Of a stretch of DNA of 64,000 nt, positions 44,263 through 52,836 are shown piece by piece; within the stretch, counting starts at the first letter, position 1, and every line of letters begins with the position of its first letter. The translations under genes and the position numbers were made by a program. This stretch comes from Pseudarthrobacter enclensis (lineage in GTDB: Bacteria > Actinomycetota > Actinomycetes > Actinomycetales > Micrococcaceae), in NCBI RefSeq assembly GCF_030811655.1, contig NZ_JAUSRE010000015.1, forward strand, positions 1-64,000, given 5' to 3'. The notes beneath the pieces were generated by a model. The model ran no database searches and was not told the DNA's origin. It worked only from the letters and a program-made list of their open reading frames with translations.

Positions 44263-44670
44263 GTCTCCTCCTTGAGAGTTATCCCACTTTTGCTACTGGG
44301 CACCCTACCAACGCGGGTTCCGCCTTAGAGGGCCGACGGCGGCGCAGCGCCGGGCCGTGCGGTGAGCGGCAGCGACCCGGCGACGAACGACGGGCGGAGC
44401 CTTCCCGCTAGCCGGTCCCGTCTGGACAGCGGCAGGCGTTGCATGGCCGGCACGGGCGTCGGCCAGGGACAGGCCGGTGGTGATGCCTGCTGCGCTGAGG
44501 AACAGGGGGTGGTCACCACTATCCCGTCGGCATCCAGCCTACCCAACGCCTCCCCGGAGGGATCACGGCCCAGCACCGCCCGTCGCGGAGGGCAGCCACC
44601 GCCGTCGGGCCTTCCCCATATGTCCTGCCCACTTTGGCGGGTTTTGGGACCTGTTGCGGCCCTTGCACGC
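44263..44670. other. 408-bp gap with possible frameshifted gene remnant
   Basis: Part of this is the cstA promoter. On the minus strand three short frames in succession look protein-like: GRTYGEGPTAVAALRDGRCW (about 44570-44630), then LGRDPSGEALGRLDADGIVV (about 44510-44573), then LFLSAAGITTGLSLADARAG (about 44445-44508). They are in different frames, so if they once formed one protein it is now broken. I recognise no family, and GC-rich DNA often gives such frames by chance. Confidence 0.25.
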
Positions 44671-45276
44671 TCACCGGCGGCCGTCCGCGTTGAACGGGGC
44701 GTCTTCCGTTGCCCCGTTGGACGACTTCCGGGCTGCGCCGGCGGCGTCGGCCTGCGCCTGCTGGACCATTCTGGCTTCGCAAAGGTCCAGCCAGCGGACT
44801 TCCGCCTCTGTCTGGAAGATCAGCGAGTCGAGCACCAGCAACCACGCCGTATCCGCGGCCCTTTGGTTCGCTGCCGTGTCACGGCGGGCCTTGGTGTAGT
44901 CCTGCAGTACGCGGATGGATTCCACGCGCTGGGCCTGGATGATGGCCGGCACGTCCACTCCAGGCAGGGTGACGGCGAGCGCGAGCTTGATGGCGAGTTC
45001 GTTGCGTGGCGGGTTGTTCCGCTGCACCGGGGCGGCGAACCAGTTCCTTACCTCGGCCTTGCCGGCGGAGGTAAGGCTGTACACCACGTGGCCTTCACCG
45101 TCATCGCCTTCCTTGGCCACCAAGGCATCGCGCTCAAGGCGGTCCAGCGTGGTGTACACCTGCCCGATATTCAGGGGCCAGGTGGCTCCCGTACGGTTCT
45201 CGAACTCGACCCGCAACTGGTAGCCGTAACGCGGCTGGTCCTGCAGCAGGGCAAGGAGGCTGTGGCGAATGGACAT
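44671..45276 (-). CDS. PadR-family transcriptional regulator
   Basis: A 201-residue repressor with an N-terminal winged helix: SLLALLQDQPRYGYQLRVEF, then NIGQVYTTLDRLERDALV and GHVVYSLTSAGKAEV, the usual PadR pattern. The C-terminal helices (about 110-190) form the dimerisation and effector domain of the Vir/AphA type. The last residues are polar and disordered. GGGGGAG lies 5 bases before the ATG. The intergenic region between it and the quinone oxidoreductase gene holds repeated GGYATGCAC sequences that could be its operators. Confidence 0.9.
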   Translation of the reverse strand: MSIRHSLLALLQDQPRYGYQLRVEFENRTGATWPLNIGQVYTTLDRLERDALVAKEGDDGEGHVVYSLTSAGKAEVRNWFAAPVQRNNPPRNELAIKLALAVTLPGVDVPAIIQAQRVESIRVLQDYTKARRDTAANQRAADTAWLLVLDSLIFQTEAEVRWLDLCEARMVQQAQADAAGAARKSSNGATEDAPFNADGRR

Positions 45277-45302
45277 GTTGCTCCCCCGGGCTAGTCACGA
45301 CC

Positions 45303-45388
45303 GGCATGCACAGGCCCCCAAGACCCGTGCATACCGCGTATATCGAGCCTAGCGCGCAAGACCAGTGAAGGCAATACCGGGTATGCAC
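45303..45388. promoter_or_regulatory. three GGYATGCAC repeats upstream of padR
   Basis: GGCATGCAC (45303-45311, plus), GGTATGCAC (45327-45335, minus) and GGTATGCAC (45380-45388, plus) form an inverted and spaced set. The third is part of ATACCGGGTAT (45374-45384). The padR promoter lies among them; TAGGCT (minus strand, 45347-45352) is a candidate -10. Autoregulation by the PadR protein is inferred. Confidence 0.45.
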
Positions 45389-45398
45389 CCCAGGCTGC

Positions 45399-46382
45399 TT
45401 ACATGACCAGGAGGACCTTACCCACGTGGTCGCCGGAGTCGAAGTAGCGGTGGGCTGCCGCCACGTGGTCCAGCGGGAAGGTCTTGGCCACCAGCGGCCG
45501 GATCCTGCCATCGGCGACCAGCGGCCAGACCGCGTCCCGGACAGCGGTCATGATGGCACCCTTTTCCGCCACGGGCCGGGGCCGCAGGGCAGTGGCCACC
45601 ACGGCAGCGCGTTTCTTCAGCAGCAGCCCCAGGTCCAGCTCCCCCTTGGCGCCGCCCTGCAGTCCAATCACCACGAGGCGTCCGTAATCAGCCAGGGCAT
45701 CGATGTTCTGGGCAAGATACTTGGCACCGACCACGTCCAGGATCACGTCCGCCCCCTTCCCGCCGTTCTGCCGCCGGAGGCTCTCCGGGAAGTCCTCCTC
45801 CTTGTAATTGATGGCGATGTCCGCGCCGAGGAAGGCCTTGGCGGTGCTGACCTTCTCTTCCGTACCGGCAGTCGTTGCCACCTTGGCGCCGAACGCCTTG
45901 GCAAGCTGGATGGCCATGGTGCCAATGCCTCCGGTGGCCCCATGGACCAGGACCGTCTCGCCCGGCTGAAGCTGCGCCGTCATGATCAGGTTCGAGTACA
46001 CGGTGGCGGCAACCTCGGGGAGGGACGCCGCGGTGACAAGGTCCACTCCTTCAGGCACCCTCAGTACCTGCTCGGCAGGAACCGCCACCTGCGTGGCATA
46101 CCCCCCGCCGGCCAGCAGGGCGACTACCTTGTCCCCCAGGGAGAAAGGCTTGCTGACGCCCGGGCCGAAGCCCGCTATCCGGCCCGACACTTCCAGCCCG
46201 GGGACCTCCGATGCGCCGGGCGGCGGCGGATAGAAGCCGCGGCGCTGCTGGACATCGGCCCGGTTCAGGCCGGCCGCCACCACATCGATCAGCACTTCGC
46301 CCTGGCCGGGCACCGGGGCATCCACCTCCCGGACCTCCAGCACTTCCGGGCCGCCCGGTTCCGATATGTAGACGGCTTTCAT
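45399..46382 (-). CDS. zinc-independent NAD(P)H:quinone oxidoreductase (QOR/PIG3-like)
   Basis: Medium-chain reductase of 327 residues without the catalytic zinc ligands of alcohol dehydrogenases. Features are the catalytic-domain start MKAVYISEPGGPEVLEVREV, GLNRADVQQRRGFYPPPPG, which is typical of the PIG3 branch, and the Rossmann motif VLVHGATGGIGTMAIQLAK followed by FGAKVATTAGTEEK. It should reduce quinones or enones with NADPH. I start at ATG 46382, with GGGAG 6 bases upstream, because the longer open frame runs through the opposite-strand tRNA-Ser gene and is not protein-like. The gene is transcribed toward padR. Confidence 0.9.
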   Translation of the reverse strand: MKAVYISEPGGPEVLEVREVDAPVPGQGEVLIDVVAAGLNRADVQQRRGFYPPPPGASEVPGLEVSGRIAGFGPGVSKPFSLGDKVVALLAGGGYATQVAVPAEQVLRVPEGVDLVTAASLPEVAATVYSNLIMTAQLQPGETVLVHGATGGIGTMAIQLAKAFGAKVATTAGTEEKVSTAKAFLGADIAINYKEEDFPESLRRQNGGKGADVILDVVGAKYLAQNIDALADYGRLVVIGLQGGAKGELDLGLLLKKRAAVVATALRPRPVAEKGAIMTAVRDAVWPLVADGRIRPLVAKTFPLDHVAAAHRYFDSGDHVGKVLLVM

Positions 46383-46491
46383 GGACTTCTCCCGTTCCTG
46401 ATTCAAATCCTGGCTGCAACCAGTGTGCACCGGGCACCGTCCCTGGTCCTGTTTTGTTGCAGGCAAGTGCCTATGAAACACTACTAGCTGA

Positions 46492-46579
46492 GGAAGGTTG
46501 TCCGAGCGGCCGAAGGAGCTGGTCTTGAAAACCAGTGTGCGGTAACCCCGTACCAAGAGTTCGAATCTCTTACCTTCCG
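46492..46579 (+). tRNA. tRNA-Ser (anticodon TGA)
   Basis: 88-nt class II tRNA: acceptor GGAAGGT with ACCTTCC, D arm CCGAGCGGCCGAAGG, anticodon stem CTGGT/ACCAG with loop CTTGAAA, a long variable arm (TGTGCGGTAACCCCGTACC) and T loop TTCGAAT. Discriminator G fits serine. It reads UCA and related codons. No CCA is encoded. Confidence 0.97.
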
Positions 46580-46585
46580 CAAGGG

Positions 46586-46624
46586 AACCCCTGGCAGCCG
46601 GCATCGGCCGCCAGGGGTTTTTTG
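46586..46624 (+). terminator. terminator of tRNA-Ser (TGA)
   Basis: AACCCCTGGC pairs with GCCAGGGGTT around a GC-rich loop, followed by TTTTT, 6 bp after the tRNA. Confidence 0.9.
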
Positions 46625-46704
46625 CTTCGAGCACCCAGGGCCGCCAGTGGCCAACAGGTATAGCGGCTTCCGCGCCCGCCTGCACTGCCCGTGGAGCCCT
46701 TTTG

Positions 46705-48636
46705 TTAGAACCTGCTGAGGATGGCGGCGGCGATCTCGTCGGCATCGCGCAAGGTGCGCTGGCCGCTGCGGTAAGCGGGGCTGCCGTCCTGGACCGCCTC
46801 AGCAGCGATCGCAGTTCCCCACTGGGCGGAAGACAACTGCAGCCCCAGCACGAAGAGACCTTCGGTCACGGAGCCGTTGGCGGCCACCGGACGGTACGGG
46901 TGCGGCTCCACATCCAGGCCGGTGGACTCGATGGGGGCGCCTTCGGGGGTCATCATGAGCCTGGGCCGCACCAAACCCTCAGACAGCAACTGCGCCAGCA
47001 CGGGCGAATCGTTGGCCGAGACCCGGTTCCCGGGAGCCAGGGCCTCCACCATGGTCCGCGCCATGGCGGGCGGACCGGAAACCCACGGCGAAGCAGCGGT
47101 AAATACCCCCGCTTTACGGTCCACCCCAAACTTCGGGTCCGGCCCCACGAAACTCACCACCCCGGCCCTGGCCAGCGCGGCGAGCTGTTCGGCACGCAGC
47201 GCCGGCGGCCCGCTGGCCAGGCCCTCCACAAAGGACTCAAACCAGCCACGCAGCCCGGCGACCCATGACTCATCGGTGATGCCGCCGTCGGCCACTGCTG
47301 TTTTAAGGACCGCACGTCCGTGATGCAGCGCCCCAATGGCCATCTTGACGGGATCGTCCTCACCCAGCGCGGAGCGGCGTGCATCGTCAAGCAGGAACTC
47401 CACCACGGCGGCGTCGTGCTCGCGGCGGGAGGCGAAGGATCGGCCCGCCAGTGGAGCCGCCAGTCCCGGCAGGTCAAGCCGGTGGCGGGGGCCAACGTGG
47501 ACGGCCAGCACGCTTTCCACGCTGTCTTCCCAATTAACGGCGCTGTGCGCGTGCGGCTGGAGGGCCTCCTCCAGCGCTGCAAGGAATGCCGCAGCGTCGG
47601 GCACGGCGCCGGGCTGCGAGCGCACCAGTGTGGAGTAGTAGGCCCACAGGGCGTCCCGGTGCAGCAGCGGCCAGAGATCATGGTCGAAGGACGGACGGAT
47701 TCCTGTTTTGGCCAGCCGCTCGATGGCTCCCTCGGTGAGGTAGCGCAGGGTGATGGACGAGGCGTAGTAGCCGTTGAGTGCCGCCTTTGCCCGGTAAGGC
47801 GTTCCGCGCCGGGATGCGGCGATGATCAGCGGTTCCTGGCCGGACGGTTCGTAGTCGAGCCGGCTGCCGTTGGACACGAATTTACCCCCGCGGCCTTCGG
47901 TGAGCTGTCCCATGGTGTCGAAGAAGTTGAGTCCCATCCCGCGGACCAGGACCGGTTCGCCGGCCGGGATGCGGGACCAGTCGACGTCCGCTGGCACGGC
48001 AGGGGGAAGGTACTGCAGCCCCAGCTGGGCGGCTGAGGCCTGGAGTCCGCGCTGCTCGGGGTTGAGCCTGGACGGAATGTGTCCCAGAGCCAGCACCACG
48101 GAGTTGGCGTGGATGGCTGCTCCGGTGGCAAGGCCGACGTCGAACCTTCCGTCCCCCGCAGGGCGCACGGACAGCGCCGACGTTTCGTGGAAGTCGACCG
48201 TGATACCGCCGGGCGCCTTGCCCAGCAGTTCGTCAAGGGTGCTGCGCAGGTAGCGTCCGTAGAGGGCGCGGCTGGGGAAGTCAGTGGCCTCCAGGACCGC
48301 CAGTTCCGCCAGTTCCCCGGCGCTGAGCGCGGGCAGCGGGTCCCGACGCTGCTTCAGGCGCCACTGGTCGAAGGTGGTGCCGGCAACCGGCGCGGGAAGT
48401 GACGGGTCCTGGGGAATCAGCGTGGGATAGAAGGACTGGGTGTTCATGAGGAACAACCGGGACTGGTCCGGCTGCCATACGTGTCCGGGACCTGCAGGAA
48501 AGGGGTCCACGACGTCGATGTGGAGCCGTACGGAGCGTCCCGCGGCAGCAGCGTGGGCGAGCAGCCGCTCCAGCACGCTGGTGCCGCGGGGGCCGCCGCC
48601 GATGATGACAGCCCGGATGCTCTGCGATTTTTCCAC
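46705..48636 (-). CDS. FAD/NAD(P)-binding domain protein
   Basis: A 643-residue cytoplasmic protein. The N terminus is a dinucleotide-binding fold (IRAVIIGGGPRGTSVLERLL), then DVVDPFPAGPGHVWQPDQSR, FLMNTQSFYPTLIPQ and VVLALGHIPS, the pattern of the FAD-NAD(P)-binding family PF13454. Later regions (VLVRGMGLNFFDTMG, LFVLGLQLSSAQWGTAIAAE) are typical of the same group, which is loosely related to ornithine/lysine N-hydroxylases. The reaction is unknown. I choose GTG 48636, with GGAT 5 bases upstream; a longer frame overlaps the divergent peptidase start. Confidence 0.75.
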   Translation of the reverse strand: MEKSQSIRAVIIGGGPRGTSVLERLLAHAAAAGRSVRLHIDVVDPFPAGPGHVWQPDQSRLFLMNTQSFYPTLIPQDPSLPAPVAGTTFDQWRLKQRRDPLPALSAGELAELAVLEATDFPSRALYGRYLRSTLDELLGKAPGGITVDFHETSALSVRPAGDGRFDVGLATGAAIHANSVVLALGHIPSRLNPEQRGLQASAAQLGLQYLPPAVPADVDWSRIPAGEPVLVRGMGLNFFDTMGQLTEGRGGKFVSNGSRLDYEPSGQEPLIIAASRRGTPYRAKAALNGYYASSITLRYLTEGAIERLAKTGIRPSFDHDLWPLLHRDALWAYYSTLVRSQPGAVPDAAAFLAALEEALQPHAHSAVNWEDSVESVLAVHVGPRHRLDLPGLAAPLAGRSFASRREHDAAVVEFLLDDARRSALGEDDPVKMAIGALHHGRAVLKTAVADGGITDESWVAGLRGWFESFVEGLASGPPALRAEQLAALARAGVVSFVGPDPKFGVDRKAGVFTAASPWVSGPPAMARTMVEALAPGNRVSANDSPVLAQLLSEGLVRPRLMMTPEGAPIESTGLDVEPHPYRPVAANGSVTEGLFVLGLQLSSAQWGTAIAAEAVQDGSPAYRSGQRTLRDADEIAAAILSRF

Positions 48637-48721
48637 GGCATCCAGCGTACGGGCTGAAACAGGGTTGCGCTCCGGAACGCTTGACTTGCCAGCATGTGGC
48701 CCAGTTGTTTGGATGGGGCGC

Positions 48722-50989
48722 ATGACCACCACAGCAGCTGATCAAGAGTCCGTTCCCGGTTCCGGCCGGCACACCTCCGGCACCGCCTCCCTGGAGACGG
48801 CCTTACTGGACAAGGCGCCGGAACCCGTCGACGAAAATGTGTGGCTGGAGGACATTTACGGCGAGGAACAGCTGGCCTGGGTGAGGGAGCAGAACTCCCG
48901 TACCGAGGACCTTTTGGAAGACGCAGACTACGCCGGGCTGGAGGCCAGCATCCTGGAAGTCCTTGACTCCACGGACCGGATCGCCATGGTGGGCAAGCGT
49001 GGGGACTGGTACTACAACTTCTGGCGCGACCAGCAGAACCCTAAAGGCCTGTGGCGGCGAACCACCTGGGAGAGCTACTGCACCGATTCCCCGGAATGGG
49101 ACGTCCTGCTGGATGTGGACCGGCTGTCCCGCACCGAAGGCGAAGAATGGGTGTTCCACGGTGCAACGTTCCTGCGCCCGGCAGCCGGCGAGCCCTACCG
49201 GCTGGCGCTGCTCGCGCTTTCCCCCGACGGCGGCGACGCCAACCGCTACCGGGAGTTCGACGTCGAGGCACGCGGCTTTGTCGATCCCGCCCAGGGCGGG
49301 TTCGACCTGCCGACGGCGAAGGGCAACGTGTCCTGGCTGGATGCGGACACGCTCCTGGTGGCTTCCACAGCGGACGGCCTGCCGAAAACGGCCTCCTCCT
49401 ATGCGCGCACCGCGGTGACCCTCACGCGCGGCCAGGCCCTGGACTCGGCCCCAAGGCTCTTCGAGGTGCCCGAAGACCACATGATGGCCGTGGCCGCGCA
49501 CGACGCCACACCCGGCTTTGAGCGTACCTTCGCCGTGGACTACATCGACTTCTTCAACCGCACCAACTTCGTGCTGCGGGACGGCGACTGGGTCCGGATC
49601 GACGTACCCACGGACGTCAACGTCAGCGCCCACCGGGAATGGCTGCTCTTCCGCCCGCAGCAGGACTGGGTGCTGGACGGCACCACCTACCCGTCCGGCT
49701 CCCTGCTGGCAGCCAATTTTGAGGGCTATCTGGCCGGGGGCCGGCAGCCAACCGTCCTGTTCACTCCTGACGCCCGCACCTCCCTGCAGTCCTGGAGCTG
49801 GACGCGGAACTTCCTGCTGCTCAACCTGCTCAAGGACGTGTCATCCGAAATCCGGGTGCTGGACCCGTCCCGTCCCACCGGCAACGGTGACGGCGGCTGG
49901 GCGGCAACGGTCCTGGATGCCTGCCCGCCGCTGCATGACGTGAACGCGTACGCGGTGGACGACGAGGACGAAGAACCTGCCGATGGCGGCGCCGGGGACG
50001 ACTTCTGGCTCATCGCGACCGGCTTCACCACCCCCACCACCCTGATGCGCGGCACGCTGGAACGCGCCAAGCCGGAGGGTGCCGGGACGTCCGGCGTGGT
50101 GAGCCGGCACGCGGCAGTCAAGGCCTCGCCGTCGTTCTTTGACGACGGCGACTACGAGGTGGAGCAGCACTTCGCCGTGTCCGACGACGGCACCCGGGTC
50201 CCGTACTTCCAAATAGCTCCGCGCAGCCTGCCGCTGGACGGGCAAAACCCCACCCAGCTCTCCGGCTACGGCGGGTTCGAAGTGTCCCGGACCCCGGCCT
50301 ACAGCGGCACGGTGGGCCGGGCATGGCTGGAGCGGCGGACCACGCTCTCCGACGGAAGCGACGGCAAGGCTCCGCACTCCCGGGGCGGCGTATACGTGGT
50401 GGCCAACATCCGCGGCGGCGGCGAATACGGACCGGCCTGGCACCGGGCGGCACTGAAGGAAAACCGGCACCGTGCCTACGAGGACTTTGCAGCCGTGGCC
50501 CGCGACCTGATCTCACGCGGCGTTACCTCGCCGCGGCGGCTGGGCTGCGTGGGCGGCTCCAACGGCGGCCTCCTGGTGGGGAACATGCTCACCCGGTATC
50601 CGGAACTGTTCAGGGCAGTCTCCTGTGGGGTGCCCCTGCTGGACATGCGCCGCTACACCAGGCTCTCTGCCGGGCATTCCTGGATTGCCGAATACGGGGA
50701 CCCGGATGTTCCCGAACAGTGGGATTACATCCGGACGTTCTCGCCCTACCATCTGCTCAAGGACGCCGTGGAGTATCCCGAAACGTTTATCTGGACCGCA
50801 ACCTCGGACGACCGGGTGGGACCCGTCCAGGCCCGCAAGATGGCAGCCCGGATGCTGGCCATGGGGATTCCCAATGTCTGGTTCCACGAGGCCCTGGAGG
50901 GCGGGCACGCCGGCGCCTCCGACAACCGGCAGGCGGCCGCGCTGCAGGCCCGGAGCCAGCACTTCCTGTGGAAGGCACTTGCGGGCTGA
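48722..50989 (+). CDS. prolyl oligopeptidase family serine peptidase (S9)
   Basis: 755 residues with the S9A architecture: a seven-bladed propeller (about residues 75-440) and a C-terminal alpha/beta-hydrolase. VVANIRGGGEYGPAWHRAAL is the oxyanion region, Ser613 in GCVGGSNGGLLVGNMLTRYPE is the nucleophile, Asp lies in TSDDRVGP and His in EGGHAGASDN. It should cut short proline-containing or similar peptides in the cytoplasm, since there is no signal peptide. ATG 48722 is chosen because ENVWLEDIYGEEQLAWVREQN, the usual N-terminal block, follows; the longer frame overlaps the opposite gene. Confidence 0.92.
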   Translation: MTTTAADQESVPGSGRHTSGTASLETALLDKAPEPVDENVWLEDIYGEEQLAWVREQNSRTEDLLEDADYAGLEASILEVLDSTDRIAMVGKRGDWYYNFWRDQQNPKGLWRRTTWESYCTDSPEWDVLLDVDRLSRTEGEEWVFHGATFLRPAAGEPYRLALLALSPDGGDANRYREFDVEARGFVDPAQGGFDLPTAKGNVSWLDADTLLVASTADGLPKTASSYARTAVTLTRGQALDSAPRLFEVPEDHMMAVAAHDATPGFERTFAVDYIDFFNRTNFVLRDGDWVRIDVPTDVNVSAHREWLLFRPQQDWVLDGTTYPSGSLLAANFEGYLAGGRQPTVLFTPDARTSLQSWSWTRNFLLLNLLKDVSSEIRVLDPSRPTGNGDGGWAATVLDACPPLHDVNAYAVDDEDEEPADGGAGDDFWLIATGFTTPTTLMRGTLERAKPEGAGTSGVVSRHAAVKASPSFFDDGDYEVEQHFAVSDDGTRVPYFQIAPRSLPLDGQNPTQLSGYGGFEVSRTPAYSGTVGRAWLERRTTLSDGSDGKAPHSRGGVYVVANIRGGGEYGPAWHRAALKENRHRAYEDFAAVARDLISRGVTSPRRLGCVGGSNGGLLVGNMLTRYPELFRAVSCGVPLLDMRRYTRLSAGHSWIAEYGDPDVPEQWDYIRTFSPYHLLKDAVEYPETFIWTATSDDRVGPVQARKMAARMLAMGIPNVWFHEALEGGHAGASDNRQAAALQARSQHFLWKALAG

Positions 50990-51052
50990 ACCCTTTGGAA
51001 ACCCCTCCGCGGCTCTATGTCGTTGGGCCTGAAGCCCTTGGCGGGGACGGTT

Positions 51053-51082
51053 TTGCACTGCGTGGCCGGATCTGCGTATCCT
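51053..51082 (+). promoter_or_regulatory. promoter of tRNA-Ser (GCT)
   Basis: TTGCAC (51053-51058) and TATCCT (51077-51082) are separated by 18 bases. Transcription would start near 51089, about 16 nt before the tRNA. Confidence 0.65.
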
Positions 51083-51104
51083 TGGTGGGCTAGGAATAGC
51101 AATT

Positions 51105-51193
51105 GGAGACGTGCCAGAGCGGCCGAATGGACTTCACTGCTAATGAAGGGTCGGGGTTAAACTCGACCGGGGGTTCAAATCCCCCCGTCTCCG
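51105..51193 (+). tRNA. tRNA-Ser (anticodon GCT)
   Basis: 89-nt class II tRNA: acceptor GGAGACG with CGTCTCC, D arm CCAGAGCGGCCGAATGG, anticodon stem CTTCA/TGAAG with loop CTGCTAA, long variable arm and T loop TTCAAAT, discriminator G. Reads AGC/AGU. No encoded CCA. Confidence 0.97.
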
Positions 51194-51198
51194 CGTTT

Positions 51199-51226
51199 GG
51201 CCCCGGTCCTCGGACCGGGGCCTTTT
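51199..51226 (+). terminator. terminator of tRNA-Ser (GCT)
   Basis: An 11-bp stem GGCCCCGGTCC with its complement closes a 2-base loop and is followed by TTTT. Confidence 0.85.
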
Positions 51227-51309
51227 GCGTTCCCGGAGACTTGTGGAACGCGCTGTCCGACCAACGGACGCGGCGGGCGCCACCGGTGCCGCAGTGGCAG
51301 GATTAGCGC

Positions 51310-52836
51310 ATGGCGGCACGCACCCACCCAGACCAACCGGACAGCACCCGTTCGGGCTGGAACCCGCGGCTGGCGCTGCTGGTGGCGGCCACCTTCTTCA
51401 TGGAGTTCCTGGACGGTACGGTCCTGACCACGGCCATTCCCAGCATTGCGGCCGACTTCGCCATCCCTGCCGCCGACGTCAACATCACAATGACGGCCTA
51501 CCTGCTGACGGTGGCCGTGGGAATTCCCATCAGTGGCTGGCTGGCGGAACGGTTCGGTGCCCGGCGCATCTTCTGCTCAGCGATCGCAGTATTCACCCTG
51601 GCCTCCCTTGCCTGTGCCCTCAGCCAGGATCTGGCCGCCCTTACCCTGAGCCGGATCGCCCAGGGCGCCGGCGGGGCCATGATGGTTCCGGTGGGAACCC
51701 TGGTGGTCCTGCGCGGCACTCCGAAGTCCGAACTGTTGCGGGCCACCGCTTTCCTGGTGTGGCCCGGACTCCTGGCGCCTGTCCTTGCGCCGCTGGTGGG
51801 CGGGGCGCTCACCACCTACCTGTCATGGCACTGGATCTTCCTGGTCAACATTCCCCTCGGCGCAGCCGCGTTCACTGCCGCCCTGCGCCTGGTTCCGGTT
51901 GCGGCCGGCGATCCCCGGCGGCGCCTTGATTGGCCCGGGATGGTGCTGACCACCGTCGGGGTGGGCGCGCTCGTAGCAGGGCTGGAACTGGCCAGCAGCC
52001 ACCCGGAGCTGCCCTGGGCCGGAATCAGTGCCGTGGCAGGGGTTGCGGCCCTGATAGGTGCGGTGGCCTGGATGCGCCGCGCTCCCCATCCCCTGTTCAA
52101 CCTGCAGGTCTTCCGCACACGGACGTTCCGGGCCATGGCCACCGGCGGATTCGTGTACCGGGTAACCATCAGTTCGGTGCCGTTCCTGCTGCCGCTGATG
52201 TTCCAGACGGGATTCGGGTGGTCCCCCCTGCAGGCCGGCGCCATGGTGGCGGCGGTGTTCGTAGGCAACATCGGTATCAAGCCGGCCACCACCCCCTTGA
52301 TCAGGAAGTTCGGCTTCAAGGCGGTGCTGGTGTTCGCCTCGCTGGCGTCAGCCAGCACCTTCGCCCTGTTCGCGCTCCTGACGCCGGAGACCCCGGAAGC
52401 CCTGATGTTCGTGCTGCTGGTGTGCAGCGGCGCGTTCCGCTCCATCGGCTTTTCGGCCTACGCCTCGGTTCAGTACTCGGACATCCCACCGGCGCAGCTC
52501 ACGTCCGCCAACACTGTTTCCGCCACGATGGTGCAGCTCGGCACGGGCTCGGGCATCGCCATCGCAGCATTGCTGATCCGGATCTTCGGCGCGCAGGACG
52601 TGGTGATCCACGACCCGGCCCGGCCCTTCCGCGGCGCCTTCCTGGCAATGGCTGTCCTGATGCTCGCCAGCACGGCAGACAGCCTGCTGCTCCCCCGGCA
52701 CGCGGGGGCGGCAGTGAGCCAGCGCGGTCACAGGCAGGATCAACCAGCCAAGCCCGGCGTCAGCCCGCCTGAGCCAGAACCAGGGGAAGCACCGCACCCG
52801 CCCCGCCCTGCCGAAGGGCCCGCCCCGCGACGGTAA
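51310..52836 (+). CDS. MFS multidrug-type exporter (DHA2 family)
   Basis: 508 residues with about 12-14 membrane helices. Helix 1 has FFMEFLDGTVLTTAIPSIA, the D-x-x-x-x-A-x-P motif of drug:proton antiporters; loop 2-3 has GWLAERFGARRIF; RIAQGAGGAMMVPVGTLVV and the motif-C-like WPGLLAPVLAPLVGGALTTY followed by WHWIFLVNIPLG are diagnostic of the EmrB/QacA group. It should export organic compounds in exchange for protons; the substrate is unknown. The C-terminal 60 residues are soluble and Pro/Glu-rich, and their coding sequence overlaps the end of recQ by 77 bp. AGGA is 7 bases before the ATG. Confidence 0.9.
   Translation: MAARTHPDQPDSTRSGWNPRLALLVAATFFMEFLDGTVLTTAIPSIAADFAIPAADVNITMTAYLLTVAVGIPISGWLAERFGARRIFCSAIAVFTLASLACALSQDLAALTLSRIAQGAGGAMMVPVGTLVVLRGTPKSELLRATAFLVWPGLLAPVLAPLVGGALTTYLSWHWIFLVNIPLGAAAFTAALRLVPVAAGDPRRRLDWPGMVLTTVGVGALVAGLELASSHPELPWAGISAVAGVAALIGAVAWMRRAPHPLFNLQVFRTRTFRAMATGGFVYRVTISSVPFLLPLMFQTGFGWSPLQAGAMVAAVFVGNIGIKPATTPLIRKFGFKAVLVFASLASASTFALFALLTPETPEALMFVLLVCSGAFRSIGFSAYASVQYSDIPPAQLTSANTVSATMVQLGTGSGIAIAALLIRIFGAQDVVIHDPARPFRGAFLAMAVLMLASTADSLLLPRHAGAAVSQRGHRQDQPAKPGVSPPEPEPGEAPHPPRPAEGPAPRR

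Noticed and set aside
46383..46745. N-terminal extension of the quinone oxidoreductase frame
   Set aside because: It runs through the tRNA-Ser gene on the other strand, and a good ribosome-binding site precedes the internal ATG at 46382.
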